From Malurus cyaneus samueli (lineage: Eukaryota; Chordata; Aves; Passeriformes; Maluridae): DNA of 64,000 bases. The DNA lies in NCBI GenBank assembly GCA_009741485.1, contig CM019214.1, positions 53,712,900 through 53,776,899 of the forward strand, read 5' to 3'. Below, in pieces: positions 11,207 through 21,959 of the stretch. The stretch's first letter is position 1. Each line of letters begins with the position of its first letter. Position numbers and translations under genes: made by a program. The notes beneath the pieces were generated by a model. That model made no database searches, had not been told where the DNA came from, and saw only the letters and a list, made by a program, of their open reading frames with translations.

Positions 11207-14200
11207 GCTTGGGCACACTTTGATCAGCCAAGTGTGTTGTGAGATACAGCAGAACTCAATTATGAGCAATTGATTCCCATCTCCACAATTCCCCATGTCT
11301 CCTAACCATACCTTGCAATCTAGTATAAAAATGGCCTGGAATTCAGCAGGGCCCGGGAGCAGTGCCAGAAACGACAGGATACCCATCCATATGGAAATGT
11401 GCAGCCACCAATGCAGCACAGCACAGTATAGACGCCTGACATAAATCATAGGTAACATCTAACAGTGCAGGCACAACAGTGGGAGCAGGCAGAGCACAGA
11501 TACATCAGGACGGATACACTGATGTAATTATTATTCCAGAGGGGATTCTGAATGTAAGAAAGCCATTAGATGTGATGACAGCTTCTTTGTTTTTTCTTAC
11601 AGAATTTCACCATACTATACAGGCTAAATTTGATTGGAGCTGGCAGGATATTTTTTCTGATTATTTTAGGCATTAAATCATAGTCCTCTCCATGTGTGTG
11701 TTTGGTTTCTTTGGTATCATTTTTGTGGGTGCTAAAGAAAGATATGGATAAATTCTGAATTAAAATGTAGTAATACATTTATTTTTTTCCTCTGTATCAG
11801 ATTTCTTTTAAGAGCAAAGGAAGCTGTAAATTAAATTTTGGTTTTGAGAAAATATCTATACATGTTTATCCTAGTGTGATTTATAATGTTCTTTTCTTTC
11901 TTGTTTAAAATCCTGACTTGGAGTATTGTATTGAAGTTTTGGGATCTTTTTAATGATTTTATAGAGTGTTCATGGATACAGGTTCCAAGATTACAATCTG
12001 TGGGGAACCTTAGATATTAAACACTATGAAAGTAACCCAGATGATTATGCATACAGTTCAATTTTAAGAAATTCTTGCAGCTATCACACAATGCCAGAAA
12101 TATCTGCACTTGGATTAAGAACTTCAGCAACCTGATCTCTGCACTGATGGAACCAGTTAATTTCAGCAAACCTCTAAAGCAATCCAAGGTATCTTAGGAA
12201 CCATATCATTGCTTCAGCACTCACAACACCACAGTGATGAGTACCCTGGTGGGTTAAATGGTTGTGATGACCTTTGTTGTGGATCATTCTCACATGGACA
12301 TCTAGAAAAATATCTAATTTTCAGGCATGCTGAGATACCGTACTATGAACTGAAAACTATGAGAACTGTCAATTCTCAGCAGCTCTGAAAAACACCCCTA
12401 GGTGAGACAACTTGGGAATCTCTCTATGTCAAGAGTTAAGAGTGCTATGTCAGAGTGAAAATTATTTGAATGTGGACTGTGTTAGAATCCCTGCTGTCTT
12501 TTCCCTCTACTGATCTAAAATACAGATATAAGGACAAGAGACATTCTAGCATAGGCTAAAAATCAACAGCTGCTGAACTGTGATTATTCCTATAATTCAG
12601 GAACACACCAGTTTTCCCAGAACTTGAAGAGAGCAACAATTCACAAACAGATGGAAACCTTCAATCACCTATAAGGAAAATGCTATGGCTGGTCACTTAA
12701 CAAAGAGAATTAGTGCCTGTAAGAAAAAGGATAACTGGTAATTTTAATGAGTGAATGAATGAACATACAAATGGAAAATGACCCATAGCACCAGCAGAGC
12801 TATGGACTTACTCCATGTTGTCGGTTGGCAAGTATCTCATGGAAGGAAATTTAGCGTACACTGGAGGATGTTGATCACATCCTCCAAAGAATGCCCAAGA
12901 GTGGTAACAAAATTAAGTCAAAATGGCATACATGAATCTTATTGTTTTGTCTGAGTTCATACATCCCTTGTGCTTTCTAATTAAGGGCAAACAGACTCTC
13001 AATGTTTTTTAAAATTGTTTTATGTACTTAACTTTTCCCTGGAGAGGCAAATTATGCCCACCAGATTAAAGTTCAGAGGAAGGATGTGATTAAATGCTTG
13101 AGGCACTATAAAGTGCCAGTACTGGTGCTAATGCCAAGGAAAGATAGATCATAAGTATCCACTTTAAAGAAGGAATAACATACAGTTTGAATCAGCAAAT
13201 GCACCAGAAAGGACAAAGGAAAAAGTCAGTGCTGGAGTCTATTCATATTTGGAAAGATGAAAAGCACACACAAGCTCTGATTAAAGTAACCCTTCTTAAA
13301 ACCCACAGTAACTGAGTAATTAAATGATAAATTCTTTGAGGTCACATTAAACTTTTTGATTGACCCTGAGTTATCACTGTAATTACAGGCATTTCTAACA
13401 AAAGGAAGTGTGATATCCTCAAGAGCTTGCAGTCATATCACACAGCTTTAGGCATCTGGACACATGTTAGAAACCTATTTCAGCTGCACTCCTCTACAGC
13501 TGGTGGAGCAGCTCAGCAAAAAAAAACTGACCAACCAAGAAAAGCTGAGTAGAAAAATCTAAGATCATCCACATCACTTTAAAAATTCATAAAAGTAATG
13601 ACACTGCATGCCCTGACTGAACAGAGCTGTGGGCATTAACATCTCTTATGCCTGATTCAGAGCAGCCATCCGAACCTCCTGGGAAACATCCTAACTGGTC
13701 TATTCAATGGCATTCTGGCTTAGACTTTCTAGTCGGCTCTCCAGAACATTTCACTTTGCATAAATTAAGCATTTATGGGCATGTTAGCACTCAAAAGGGC
13801 TATGAGTGTCCTCAGATCAAGGAGACCTTTGGTTTGTTTTACATAGCTTTTACAGCACATTTTAGCTCCATGGTTATAAGAACTTACATGGTTCAATTTT
13901 TAATTATCTAAGTGATGAGGTACAGCTCCTCGATTTTGTGAGTGGTAGATAAAGTTTTGACCCAGCTTGAGAAAATAAAATGTATAGAAAACATGCTCTT
14001 TTCATAGGTTTGCCATATTTTACACAAATTCACAAGTATTTAAGGACATTCCATTGTATCTCTTTTGAAGGATAAACAAGCAAACCTTCAACAGGGATAT
14101 TTTATAAGGTCAATAAAAAGCCTCTGGTTTAAAAACAAGCTCTTCACATTAAAGTCGTGTTGTGTGAGAGACATACAGGCTGTGCACACAAATCTAAGTG

Positions 14201-14375
14201 TCTCAGGACCCTCAGAAACTTTCAGCATTGTCCAGTTCAACTCTCCAAAACAAATATTGAGACCATGCAATAGAGGATTGAGGAAAAGAGCAAATTAATC
14301 CTCTGGGCTTTTTGCAGCATCAGGTTTGAAAGCTGCTTGCCTCTTGATCTCTAAGCTCTGTTTCTCTTGTCTCAG
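11207..14375. other. Non-genic DNA
   Basis: No gene, RNA or mobile element recognised. Open frames such as 11042-11458 minus and 13648-13911 plus show no domain or splice context. Composition is AT-rich throughout. Confidence 0.55.
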
Positions 14376-14505
14376 ACAGGAATACAATAGACTACAAAGT
14401 AAAGGCAATGGTCACTCAGACAGAGTATGTGTTTCACACTTACTAGTCTTGCTCTCTACGGTCTTCCCATCTGAGCAGAACAGTATCAAAAATATTTATG
14501 GGGCG
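14376..14505 (+). other. Candidate internal exon of an unknown transcript
   Basis: A strong 3' splice site (pyrimidine-rich TTTCTCTTGTCTCAG ending at 14375) and a strong 5' splice site (GTAAGT at 14506-14511) bound a 130-base segment, a normal internal exon length. Skipping one leading base, the segment is open for 43 consecutive codons; the other two frames have stops. The predicted peptide matches no family I recognise. The exon may belong to a long non-coding RNA, an unannotated gene spanning the window, or be chance, since a 64-kb window will contain some good splice-site pairs by accident. Confidence 0.25.
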
Positions 14506-15905
14506 GTAAGTAATTGTTGCGGATTTTTCCCATTCCACATAGCCCAAAATATTCTGAATCAGCTCCAGGAAAACTGGAGCTTGCCAAAACATTAGTTCAA
14601 GCAGGTGGTTGCAATCCATAGGACTTTTACCTTCCCTGTGCTCGTGAGGTTCTTGGAACAACAAAAAACCTCACATGCCTGTGTTGGCAAGCGTAAGATT
14701 TGAAAGGCAGATGTTATTCTCACATCCACCCACCGAAATCCCCTTGCCAGATTAGCTAGCATCAGAACTATGACTTTTGAACTGGCCTCTGCAAGGGCTG
14801 CTATAATAGGGCAGCTACAAACCATGCGCTGCCGCTTACCTTTGTGCATCTTAATGGGAAAGAAAAGCAAAATGAAAGAAAGAGAGAATTCTGAAGCATG
14901 GTAATTTCTTGCCTGGTAATTTGTTTCTCCACATGCCCTAGTATGCAAACTCAAACACTAGCTCAAACTCCTCCTGTCAGCAGATGGATACAGGGAAAAC
15001 ATAAAGCCCATGGGGTGTCAGAATTTAAATGCAGAGGTATGATCTCTCTGGCTAAGTTCCGATTCAAATTTCTAAAGCAGTAAAAGGGGAAACTGCCCTT
15101 GCAGAATGTACAGTAGAAAATTTTCATAAAGATAAATTCTTCAGAGAGAGAAAATTACATTTAATCATTACAATTTTGCAGGTATTTACTAATTTCAAAA
15201 GCAGTATCAGCTAAAAGCAGTATCAGTAAATATTGATAAATATTTTTCTTCTCTTTTCTGTTTCTCGGTAAACATTTTGTGTACATTTGGTTTCACCTCC
15301 AGTTTGAACTGATATAGGGTAAACAGTTGAAGACTGTAATCCCTTGATAATTTCTTGTTCAGATGGATAGACATGACATGCCCAGCCCACCCAAGCAGGG
15401 CCAGTAACCAAACCAGTCGACCACCTGGTAAGACGATTAAAGCTTATCACAAAGTCACATGGCAATGAAGGATGACTGGACATCTATGAAAGGATTGAGC
15501 CTGATCAAAGAAATATCTCCTTTTGTTCGTTTGAAGAAGAGAAGCATGTGCAGGAAGAGGAAAATTTTGGGCAACATTTCTAACAAAAACAGTTTAAGAA
15601 AGAGTAGATAATAATGTGGTCCCTTCACACTTAGATGCAGCATGCCCATGCTTTTGCCCTCAAAATCTATGTTAAGCAGCAATTCTCCAGCCAGGAATCC
15701 TTAGGAACTTCTCAACAATGCTCTCAAACAGCCAGCACCCTACGTGAGGAGCTACTGAAGCCAAGGAGTAAGAAACACTGACAACACGAGAGTACCTTAC
15801 ATATATCCCGATGCAGAATTTAGATTAGTCAGGACTATAGAAAAGTTTCTCTGTCTCTTGAAGACATGGTATCCTGATTCCTTCTTGAGGAAATGTTTGG
15901 AATGG
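14506..15905. other. Non-genic DNA
   Basis: No recognised gene. A good minus-strand 5' splice-site motif (AAAG followed by GTAAGC, GT at 14839-14838) lies inside an open frame at 14592-14954, but no matching acceptor with coding content is evident. A 14-base duplicated word with 16-base period occurs at 15197-15226. Confidence 0.5.
15197..15226. repeat. 14-bp direct duplication
   Basis: AAAAGCAGTATCAG occurs at 15197-15210 and again at 15213-15226, separated by two bases. It is a small local duplication with no evident function. Confidence 0.9.
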
Positions 15906-15948
15906 TGGGTTTTTTTTTGGTTTGTTTGTTGTTGTTGTTGTTGTTTTT
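15906..15948. repeat. T/G-rich tract with (TTG)6
   Basis: A T run, two TTTG units and six TTG units (15926-15943) form a continuous T/G tract. The minus-strand frame across it gives a poly-Thr run, an artefact. Confidence 0.92.
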
Positions 15949-18900
15949 AAAATGCAACCAGAAGTGGTGCCAACATCCACTTTTAACACAAGGTATGGTG
16001 TCCACATTTCAATTCAAAGATTCAGGTCCCAGATTCTCCCAGCAAACAGTGCAACTCACATCTCCCACCTGATAAATAAGAATTCTAAAAATCAGTCTAA
16101 TTTTAATAGATAACTAATTAGAATGGGTGGATTTTCCATCCTTCTGTACAGCAAGGCAGGGAAGAGCTTTGATACATCATGACATTGTAATTCAGGGGCT
16201 ATGGTGATCAGCAGGAAAGTGACATTTCTAGGATTTGGTCCTTTCCTCTAGCAGAGCACTATTAGCTGAGTGAAACACAGTCAATGTCCATTGAATTTTT
16301 CAGGCTGAGAAGGGTGTTACATTCCCCCCTCCTGGAGGTGAGAGTGTCCTAAACATTTGGCAATGTATCTGGCGTGCATGCATGCGTGTATGTGTATTTG
16401 GCACGGAAGCACTTCTGCCTCCTCTTCAGCTGTGTTTCAGGGGAAAGCATCCATTGCATTTTTGTGAGGTCTAATCCATTAGGCACGCTCCAAAAAAATT
16501 TGACATATTGGGTCCCTCAAGCATTTGTAGATGGAGCGTAGCCTGCTTTCCCAACCTTCCCCTTAACTCAGACAAAAGAAAGGTATTGAGTTTTCTAATT
16601 CAGCTCTAAGTCTCGACAACTTCACAGTGCTACAAGAAGGCATCTAATCAAGCTAGGCAGCAGATTAACAGCTGGCTTTTGGATCACCAGTTCAGGCTCA
16701 GGCAATGCAATTTCGCTTAAGTCCTGCCATAGATGCTTTAACTCTTTTATTGCCTTCAACTCCATGATAGTATCTATGGCAGCTGAGAGTTCAAGCTGAT
16801 ATTGATGTGAAAAGGTGAAAAGGTTGGAGGATTCGAGTGGCTGGCTTAAAAATTGCACCAGGAAAAGCACATTCTCTCTTGGCACAAGAGCATAAGGTTG
16901 AGTTGTTTCTTTCTCAGCCCTAAAACTTAAAGAATCTCTGAAGCTTCTTGTAAAATATTGAAAAGAATAAAAAGATGACCCAACTTTCTGTCACATAAAA
17001 GAAGTCCTCTGAAGGTAGAGGAAGTTTTTTTCATTTTCAGAGGGAAAAAAAAGTGGAGGAATAAGAAAAAATCTGTAGCTGACAGTGAGGTTTCTCCAAG
17101 GGAATGGAAATAAAGAAATGTCATAAAGAAAATAAGTGGTAGGAGATCTCTGCAGCTAGGGATGGGTCTTCTCCCACCCTTCTATTCAAATTAATGTTAA
17201 GCTCAATAGTGAATAGTCTCTGAGGATGTGTCCCATATGTACCAGATTTTCTTTCACTGTTGCCTTTTTTGCAAAGCATGTTTGCTTGTTATTTTTTCCC
17301 AGACTTCTTCCCAATGTTTGTATACTTTTATTTTGCTGTTATTGTCACTGATTTTCCTTCACCCTTCTTCATTTCCAGTTCTTTCCTGAATGAAACCACT
17401 TAAGTTGAGTGCTTTCAGCCCTGTCTTGTTAAGGTTTTGATCAACATTTAAATTCACAGAACAGCAAGTTTTTTCATATTCTCACATTTTTCAGTTTCTT
17501 AAATGGCACCCAGGTTCTCTTCCCCACACTTTTAATCCATTTAACAAGGGTCTGCTTTCTACAGCAATAAAGAATCTGTTAAAGAAAGGTCTTGTTTTAG
17601 TACTTTCATACTTAGGCTCAAATAGCTTTGACTTCTTAGAAAAGATTGAGGTTGTGTATAAAACATCTTTGTGGATGGGAAGACAGAAACTTAAAGAGAG
17701 CTGTTTTCTCAAAAAATGAAGAACTGGGTTTTCAGAGGAAAGGAGTTCCAGACAGGCTGAGAGCATGGACTGGCTGCCACTCCAAAAGATGTGGGAGTCA
17801 CATGATAACAGACAGTGGTGTACAACTGTCTCACACAACAATGGCACCCAGCTGAGTCCTTAGTCAAGTAAATTAAGTCTGCAAGGATACAGTCCAACAC
17901 CAGAATTTAAGGTTCTAAGCACAGTCACCTTGGTGTGAGCTAGGTATCCAAGTCAGAGTCATGGTCACTGCAGGCCTTGCCAGTGCAACCAGTGGAGCAC
18001 ACAGACATACTCAGCTGCCCAAATCAAAGTACCAGTTAAGGGTGAAAATTCATTTGAGCATATTGGGTTAGCTTCAGTTGCCTAAATAGGCATGTTGTGC
18101 CAATGGAGTTGTCTTGGCTAACGCTGCCTGGCCTCCAGCTGTCTCTCCAGAAGTCACATGGCACAGTATCCAAAGGCCTCCTTTCATTGTATGAAGGCTC
18201 AAGGTTCAAATGGCTCCTGCAGAGGAACATGAAACCCACCCCCACTGTCTGCAATGGAAAGTTAAGATACCTCACTCACATTCTCGTAACTAAATTTCTG
18301 TGCTTGAAGCCAAAGCTGAACGTCACTCTAGGGGACTGCCTTTGAAATGCAGTGTGCAGAGAAAAGAACTAACCCTCTTTTAGAGTGGAAACATTAAAGA
18401 CATTGTCAAATACCCTGGGAACCACAGAGTATAGATAATTCATTTTTGTACTTATTTCTCAAAGTTAAAACCTCATTTTGAAATGTTGGGGACAGGCAAT
18501 AGGTCTCTGGTAAGGCTTCTAGATTCCTTCTCAGTTCTGTTTCTCTTATGACCCCATCAGCATCCCGGCTGGACCTTCTCTGAGTTTCTCTGAAACTTCC
18601 TCTCCAGACAGCTCTCCTCCCTCCCCACCACACCCACATATATTTCTCTAACTCCCTAAAGCAATATTCCCTTTTTACAGAGTGTCACAGAAAAAAGTAG
18701 GCATGACTTGTCTTGATTTGCTTGACAAAAAGAAGTGCTTTTAACAAGTAACTCACAAAGACTATGCCAGCTTCATGAATACTGACAAAACTGCTTAACT
18801 CATAGGTGGATACTCCAAGCTACACTTCAAATAATGTGCTTGATGAATAAAGTAGTAAGAACAACTGCATTTATCCAAACATCACAGATGATCTTGTTTT

Positions 18901-19322
18901 ACAGGTGACTTACTAAAGCAGCATGCCTTGCTAAACACCGCCTCCACCTGCACAACCTGGTTTGTCTGCAGTAGTTGTTTAAGCTGCTGGTGAGAATGCA
19001 GTGAAAGAGAAAAATGGCAGTGCCGAACTGAAAGTCCTTTAAAATTCCCAGTGCTCTTCCTCAATCTCTGCTTTTTGTCACTTTTCATTCATTTTGTATT
19101 ATAGCAACCTTGCTAAGTACGATAGCGATACATTGCTAAGTGCAACCAGAAAGCCAGCTGACAGTGGCGTTTTTTCTTAAATACAAATGATCCCTAAAAT
19201 CATTTACCTAGGAAATCAGACAGTGAGGATTAGCTGGTATCACCCTCTTAAATGCTTGGGATTGGGTATTTAAATAAACAGCAATCTCTTAAGAGAATTA
19301 GTATTTTGGTGTTCTTTGGGCA
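15949..19322. other. Non-genic DNA upstream of the promoter-like region
   Basis: No gene or mobile element recognised. A 26-base alternating purine-pyrimidine tract (16372-16397) is listed separately. The open frame at 16622-16885 on the minus strand gives a Leu- and Glu-rich peptide with no recognised family. Other open frames (17491-17847 minus, 18406-18639 minus) are likewise unconvincing. Confidence 0.5.
16372..16397. repeat. Alternating purine-pyrimidine GC/GT-rich tract
   Basis: Twenty-six bases alternate strictly between purine and pyrimidine and include the palindrome GCATGCATGC (16376-16385). This composition is favourable for left-handed Z-DNA under supercoiling. No function can be shown from sequence alone. 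Confidence 0.8.
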
Positions 19323-19337
19323 TTACGTAATGCAAAT
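19323..19337. promoter_or_regulatory. PAR-bZIP palindrome joined to a POU octamer
   Basis: TTACGTAA (19323-19330) is the perfect consensus for NFIL3/HLF/DBP/TEF-type bZIP factors. The octamer ATGCAAAT (19330-19337), the POU-factor consensus, shares its first base with the palindrome's last. The pair lies about 600 bases upstream of the CpG island. Both motifs are short and may be chance. Confidence 0.4.
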
Positions 19338-19424
19338 GACATGATACGCTAAGTCATTGGATACAACAAAAGCACACAGGAAAGCAGTGCCACTCTTCCG
19401 AGCGCCAGGGCTTCACTTTAATTT

Positions 19425-19435
19425 ATGACTGAGCA
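19425..19435 (+). promoter_or_regulatory. ARE/MARE-like site, copy 1
   Basis: ATGACTGAGCA matches RTGACNNNGCR and is one base from the MARE form TGACTCAGCA. It is known as a CNC-bZIP plus small-MAF target class. Binding here is inferred. Confidence 0.35.
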
Positions 19436-19487
19436 TACATAACGCAATTCTTTTGAAGGATACGCAGCCCCCTGTTAGACTGAACTT

Positions 19488-19498
19488 ATGACTGAGCA
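19488..19498 (+). promoter_or_regulatory. ARE/MARE-like site, copy 2
   Basis: Identical to the site 63 bases upstream because it lies in the second unit of the tandem duplication. The spacing is exactly six helical turns at 10.5 bases per turn, which would place both sites on the same face of the helix. Confidence 0.35.
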
Positions 19499-19549
19499 TA
19501 CATAACGCAATTCTTTTGAAGGATACGCAGCCCCCTGTTAGACTGAACT

Positions 19550-19853
19550 GCTTCTTGCTTTTACAGTAGCACAATTCCTAATGAAATTAATTTATGCTAT
19601 TTAGCTTAAGTCGTATTTTGCTGACTTTAAGCTTTCTTTTAAAAGTACTGTTTAATCTCCTATCCGCTTTTTTTCTCCCCAATTTCATTTCATTTTAAAT
19701 AGTTTACCAAATCAAAACCTATCCCACAAATGATCTCATAGTGCAGTTCAGCCCAGATTTTTTTTTCTGCTCTCTTCTGCTTTATTTTTGGTCTGGGATG
19801 ACAAATTTTAAAGGGGGAAAAAAAAACCTCAACACGCAAAACTCAGAAAATCT
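19550..19853. other. AT-rich promoter flank
   Basis: AT-rich stretch between the tandem duplication and the TATA-like boxes, with T-rich and A-rich runs and several TAAT motifs. No gene is seen. Confidence 0.5.
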
Positions 19854-19870
19854 TATATAACTGTATAAAG
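19854..19870 (+). promoter_or_regulatory. Two TATA-like boxes at the island edge
   Basis: TATATAA (19854-19860) and TATAAAG (19864-19870) lie on the plus strand just before GC content rises steeply. If functional they would place a plus-strand transcription start near 19885-19900. Island promoters often lack TATA, so this is supportive but not decisive. Confidence 0.4.
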
Positions 19871-19929
19871 CCGGCAGTTTAACTCTTCCCAGCAGAAAAT
19901 TGTTTCTAAATACAACTCTGTCTGGAGCT

Positions 19930-20920
19930 GAAAAACGTCAGTATGGAAATCCAGCTCCAGGACACAGGAGGGAGCGCAGCAGCTCCCCGAGCAGATGTCC
20001 GCACACAATGAGTCATCGGCAAGGGCTCAACCTGGGATCATCGGCACCCGGGCACAGCTGCCCACGGTTTTCAGCTGAAAGAGCAGCTCAGCCGCCCGCC
20101 CCTCACCCAGCGTGCGGAGCCCTCAGCTAACCCGAGCGAGCCAGGGAAGGGCAGCGAGACGCTGCGGAGACCTCTGGAGATGTGATTTTTGTGTCAGCCC
20201 TCCAGCTGCATTAGTGAAGGGGGGCGCTTAGCAGCGTTCAGCAGAGCGAAGCGGCAGCAGCGTCTCCAGCGCTCTAACCTAGCAGGGGCACAGAAGCAGG
20301 ACTGCCATCTGGGGGCATCCCGCTGCCTCGGGGCGGGGGCGCCGGAGCCTCCGCAGCTTCCGAGCGCTCGGCGCAGCCCTGCGGGGCCGCAGGTGCCGGC
20401 ACGGCCCGGGGAGCGAGAGCTGAGAGCACGAACACCCCCGGGCGGGCCGCTCCGGGGCCGGGGAGAGAAAGGGAAGGGAAGGGAAAGGGAAGGGAAGGGA
20501 AGGGAAGGGAAGGGAAGGGGAGGAAGGAAGGGCCACCGCCGCCCGCAGCCCTCGCCGTTGCCACGGCACCCGGGGCGGGGACAGCGCGGCCGCGGTCCCG
20601 GGCGGGCCCGGGTCGGTATGCGGGCGGCGCCGCTCCGGTGCGGGGCGGACAAAGGCGGCTCCATCCGGCCCCGCACACAGCTCGCTCCGTGCCGGCAGGG
20701 CAGGGCGAGGGTCGCGCCACCGGCCCGGAGGGAAGGGCGGGGAAGCGGCCTCTCTCCCTCTCCCTCCTCCTCCCCTCCCTCCCGCCGGCCGGGAGCAGGG
20801 AGGGGAGGGAGCCGCGGCGCCGCGTCCCGCGGAAAGCTGGAGCTTCCCGTTCCTCGCTTCGCCAAGCCCCGGGCGACTCTCCCCTCCCGCTGGACAAGGG
20901 TCCGCCCTGGTGTGGCAGGA
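19930..20920. promoter_or_regulatory. CpG island (orphan promoter)
   Basis: About 1 kb of very GC-rich, CpG-dense DNA in an otherwise AT-rich window, with sharp edges. Sp1-type GC boxes occur at 20330-20339, 20572-20580, 20637-20645 and 20735-20742. A perfect EGR1/WT1-type GCGGGGGCG is at 20333-20341. A GGGAA repeat sits at 20460-20532. Long open frames cross the island on both strands (20189-20941 plus, 20194-20865 and 20274-20966 minus). They are expected where stop codons are scarce, are low in complexity, show no domain, and are not called as genes. CpG islands in vertebrates usually mark transcription starts; the gene served is unknown. Confidence 0.85.
20460..20532 (+). repeat. (GGGAA)n homopurine, G-quadruplex-prone repeat
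   Basis: Seventy-three consecutive purines. Between 20471 and 20520 there are ten runs of at least three G, separated by two or three A, which satisfies the G-quadruplex pattern on the plus strand more than twice over. Mirror-type homopurine tracts can also form triplex DNA. Its place in the centre of a CpG island makes a promoter-structure role possible. Frames across it encode Gly-Lys-Arg-Glu-rich or Ser-Leu-Pro-Phe-rich repeats, both artefacts. Confidence 0.95.
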
Positions 20921-20930
20921 CGATTAAAAA

Positions 20931-21033
20931 AAAAAAATTAATAGTATTAGCTTTATGCAGATACAATATAAAGTGGTGTCGTGATTTGAATTTTTGCTCC
21001 TTTTTTCCTCTCTTTTTTTCCCCCTTCCTCTAG
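20931..21033 (+). other. Candidate 3' splice site just past the island
   Basis: A 30-base pyrimidine tract ends in CTCTAG at 21033 on the plus strand, a very strong splice-acceptor arrangement. If used, it would join sequence from 21034 onward to an exon in the CpG island. I could not pick a convincing donor within the island (a GCAG/GTGCCG near 20391 is weak). The first 60 bases are AT-rich and begin with an A run. Confidence 0.25.
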
Positions 21034-21465
21034 TGGCTAGACGCCAAAACTCTCCTATTGAACGCCTCTCGCTGAATGGGAAAAGCTGTCTTGTTTAAAT
21101 AATGTTAGTCCTTTTTTCCAAAAAGAAAACGAAAAATATTCCCATTATTTTTGTTCTGCAGAAGCTTTATAAGGGTCGTGGAAGGCATACTGAGCCCTAC
21201 CCTCTTTTCTTCCTCCCCTCCCTCCTTCATTACCACCACACCTAGAGGCACGCACATACACACAAAAGGAAAAAGGAGAGCCGAAAAATCTGAACAGTTG
21301 CCTGAGAAACCGGATATGGTGCCATGGGTAGACCTGTACCTGAGGAATTCAAATGGGAGAGGTTACCTCGGCAGTAGGCACTCTCAACCGCGCCTCATTC
21401 AGTACACTAATCCACCTTACAATGAAATTCATGTGCCCAGGGCATGCACAAAACAGTTTTGGTAG
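21034..21465 (+). other. Possible transcribed segment downstream of the island
   Basis: This follows the acceptor-like site. An open frame of 104 codons runs 21151-21465; its second half includes a Pro-Pro-Tyr motif. I do not recognise the product, no homologous family comes to mind, and it is not called as a gene. It could be 5' untranslated sequence, non-coding RNA, or intron. Confidence 0.15.
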
Positions 21466-21893
21466 CATCTGTGATACGGTGGAATCCTGTACTAAATGTT
21501 AAATTCTCAGTCTGATATGGTTTATATATAATTCTCTTCAAATGCATAAAAATAGTGATAACTATAAAGCAGATAGTAGATCAACCATTCTTTGCGATGT
21601 TTGCTTTCCTGTTTCCTGCTCATACAGTGTTTGAAAAATAATAGTTTGCTCTATGGAAAACAGATAAATCTCTGTCACACAGATGTAAACATATCAACAT
21701 TCCCAGTGATGTTTGGAAGCATCGCAAATGTGTTTGTGCTAATTGTAATCATGAAAGCATTATGATGAATAATATGTTCTTGTTTGGATGTTTTGAGACA
21801 TTGCTTTTTAGTTGACTGCTATACTATGAATTCTACTTTTTGTTTAAAAATACCCAAATACTACTTTTGCATGTTAGCCTTGCTTTGTTGCAG
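21466..21893. other. Non-genic AT-rich stretch
   Basis: AT-rich sequence with no recognisable gene. It would be intron if the exon-like segment that follows is real. Confidence 0.5.
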
Positions 21894-21959
21894 ACTTGTC
21901 GTGCAACTGAGAGACTGTTTTTCGAAGAATATTTTTCATGTTTGGAAAAAAACTCAGCT
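21894..21959 (+). other. Candidate 66-base exon
   Basis: A pyrimidine-rich acceptor (GCTTTGTTGCAG ending at 21893) and a consensus donor GTAAGT (21960-21965) bound a 66-base segment that is open in one frame for 22 codons. It is in the right orientation and distance to be downstream of the CpG-island promoter. The peptide is not recognised. It could be an exon of a non-coding transcript or chance. Confidence 0.2.

Larger units (their letters stand above)
19423..19548. repeat. Perfect 63-bp tandem duplication (two copies)
   Basis: Two identical 63-base units lie head to tail (19423-19485 and 19486-19548). No substitution separates them, so the duplication is recent, is being homogenised, or is an assembly error. 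Each unit contains ATGACTGAGCA, which fits the antioxidant response element core RTGACNNNGC bound by NRF2/small-MAF heterodimers (19425-19435 and 19488-19498). The position, about 350-450 bases upstream of TATA-like boxes and a CpG island, would put the duplicated site in a proximal promoter. Confidence 0.95.

Noticed and set aside
20189..20966. Long open frames on both strands (up to 250 codons) as protein genes
   Set aside because: They lie in a CpG island where stop codons are rare by composition, overlap each other on both strands, are low in complexity and show no domain.
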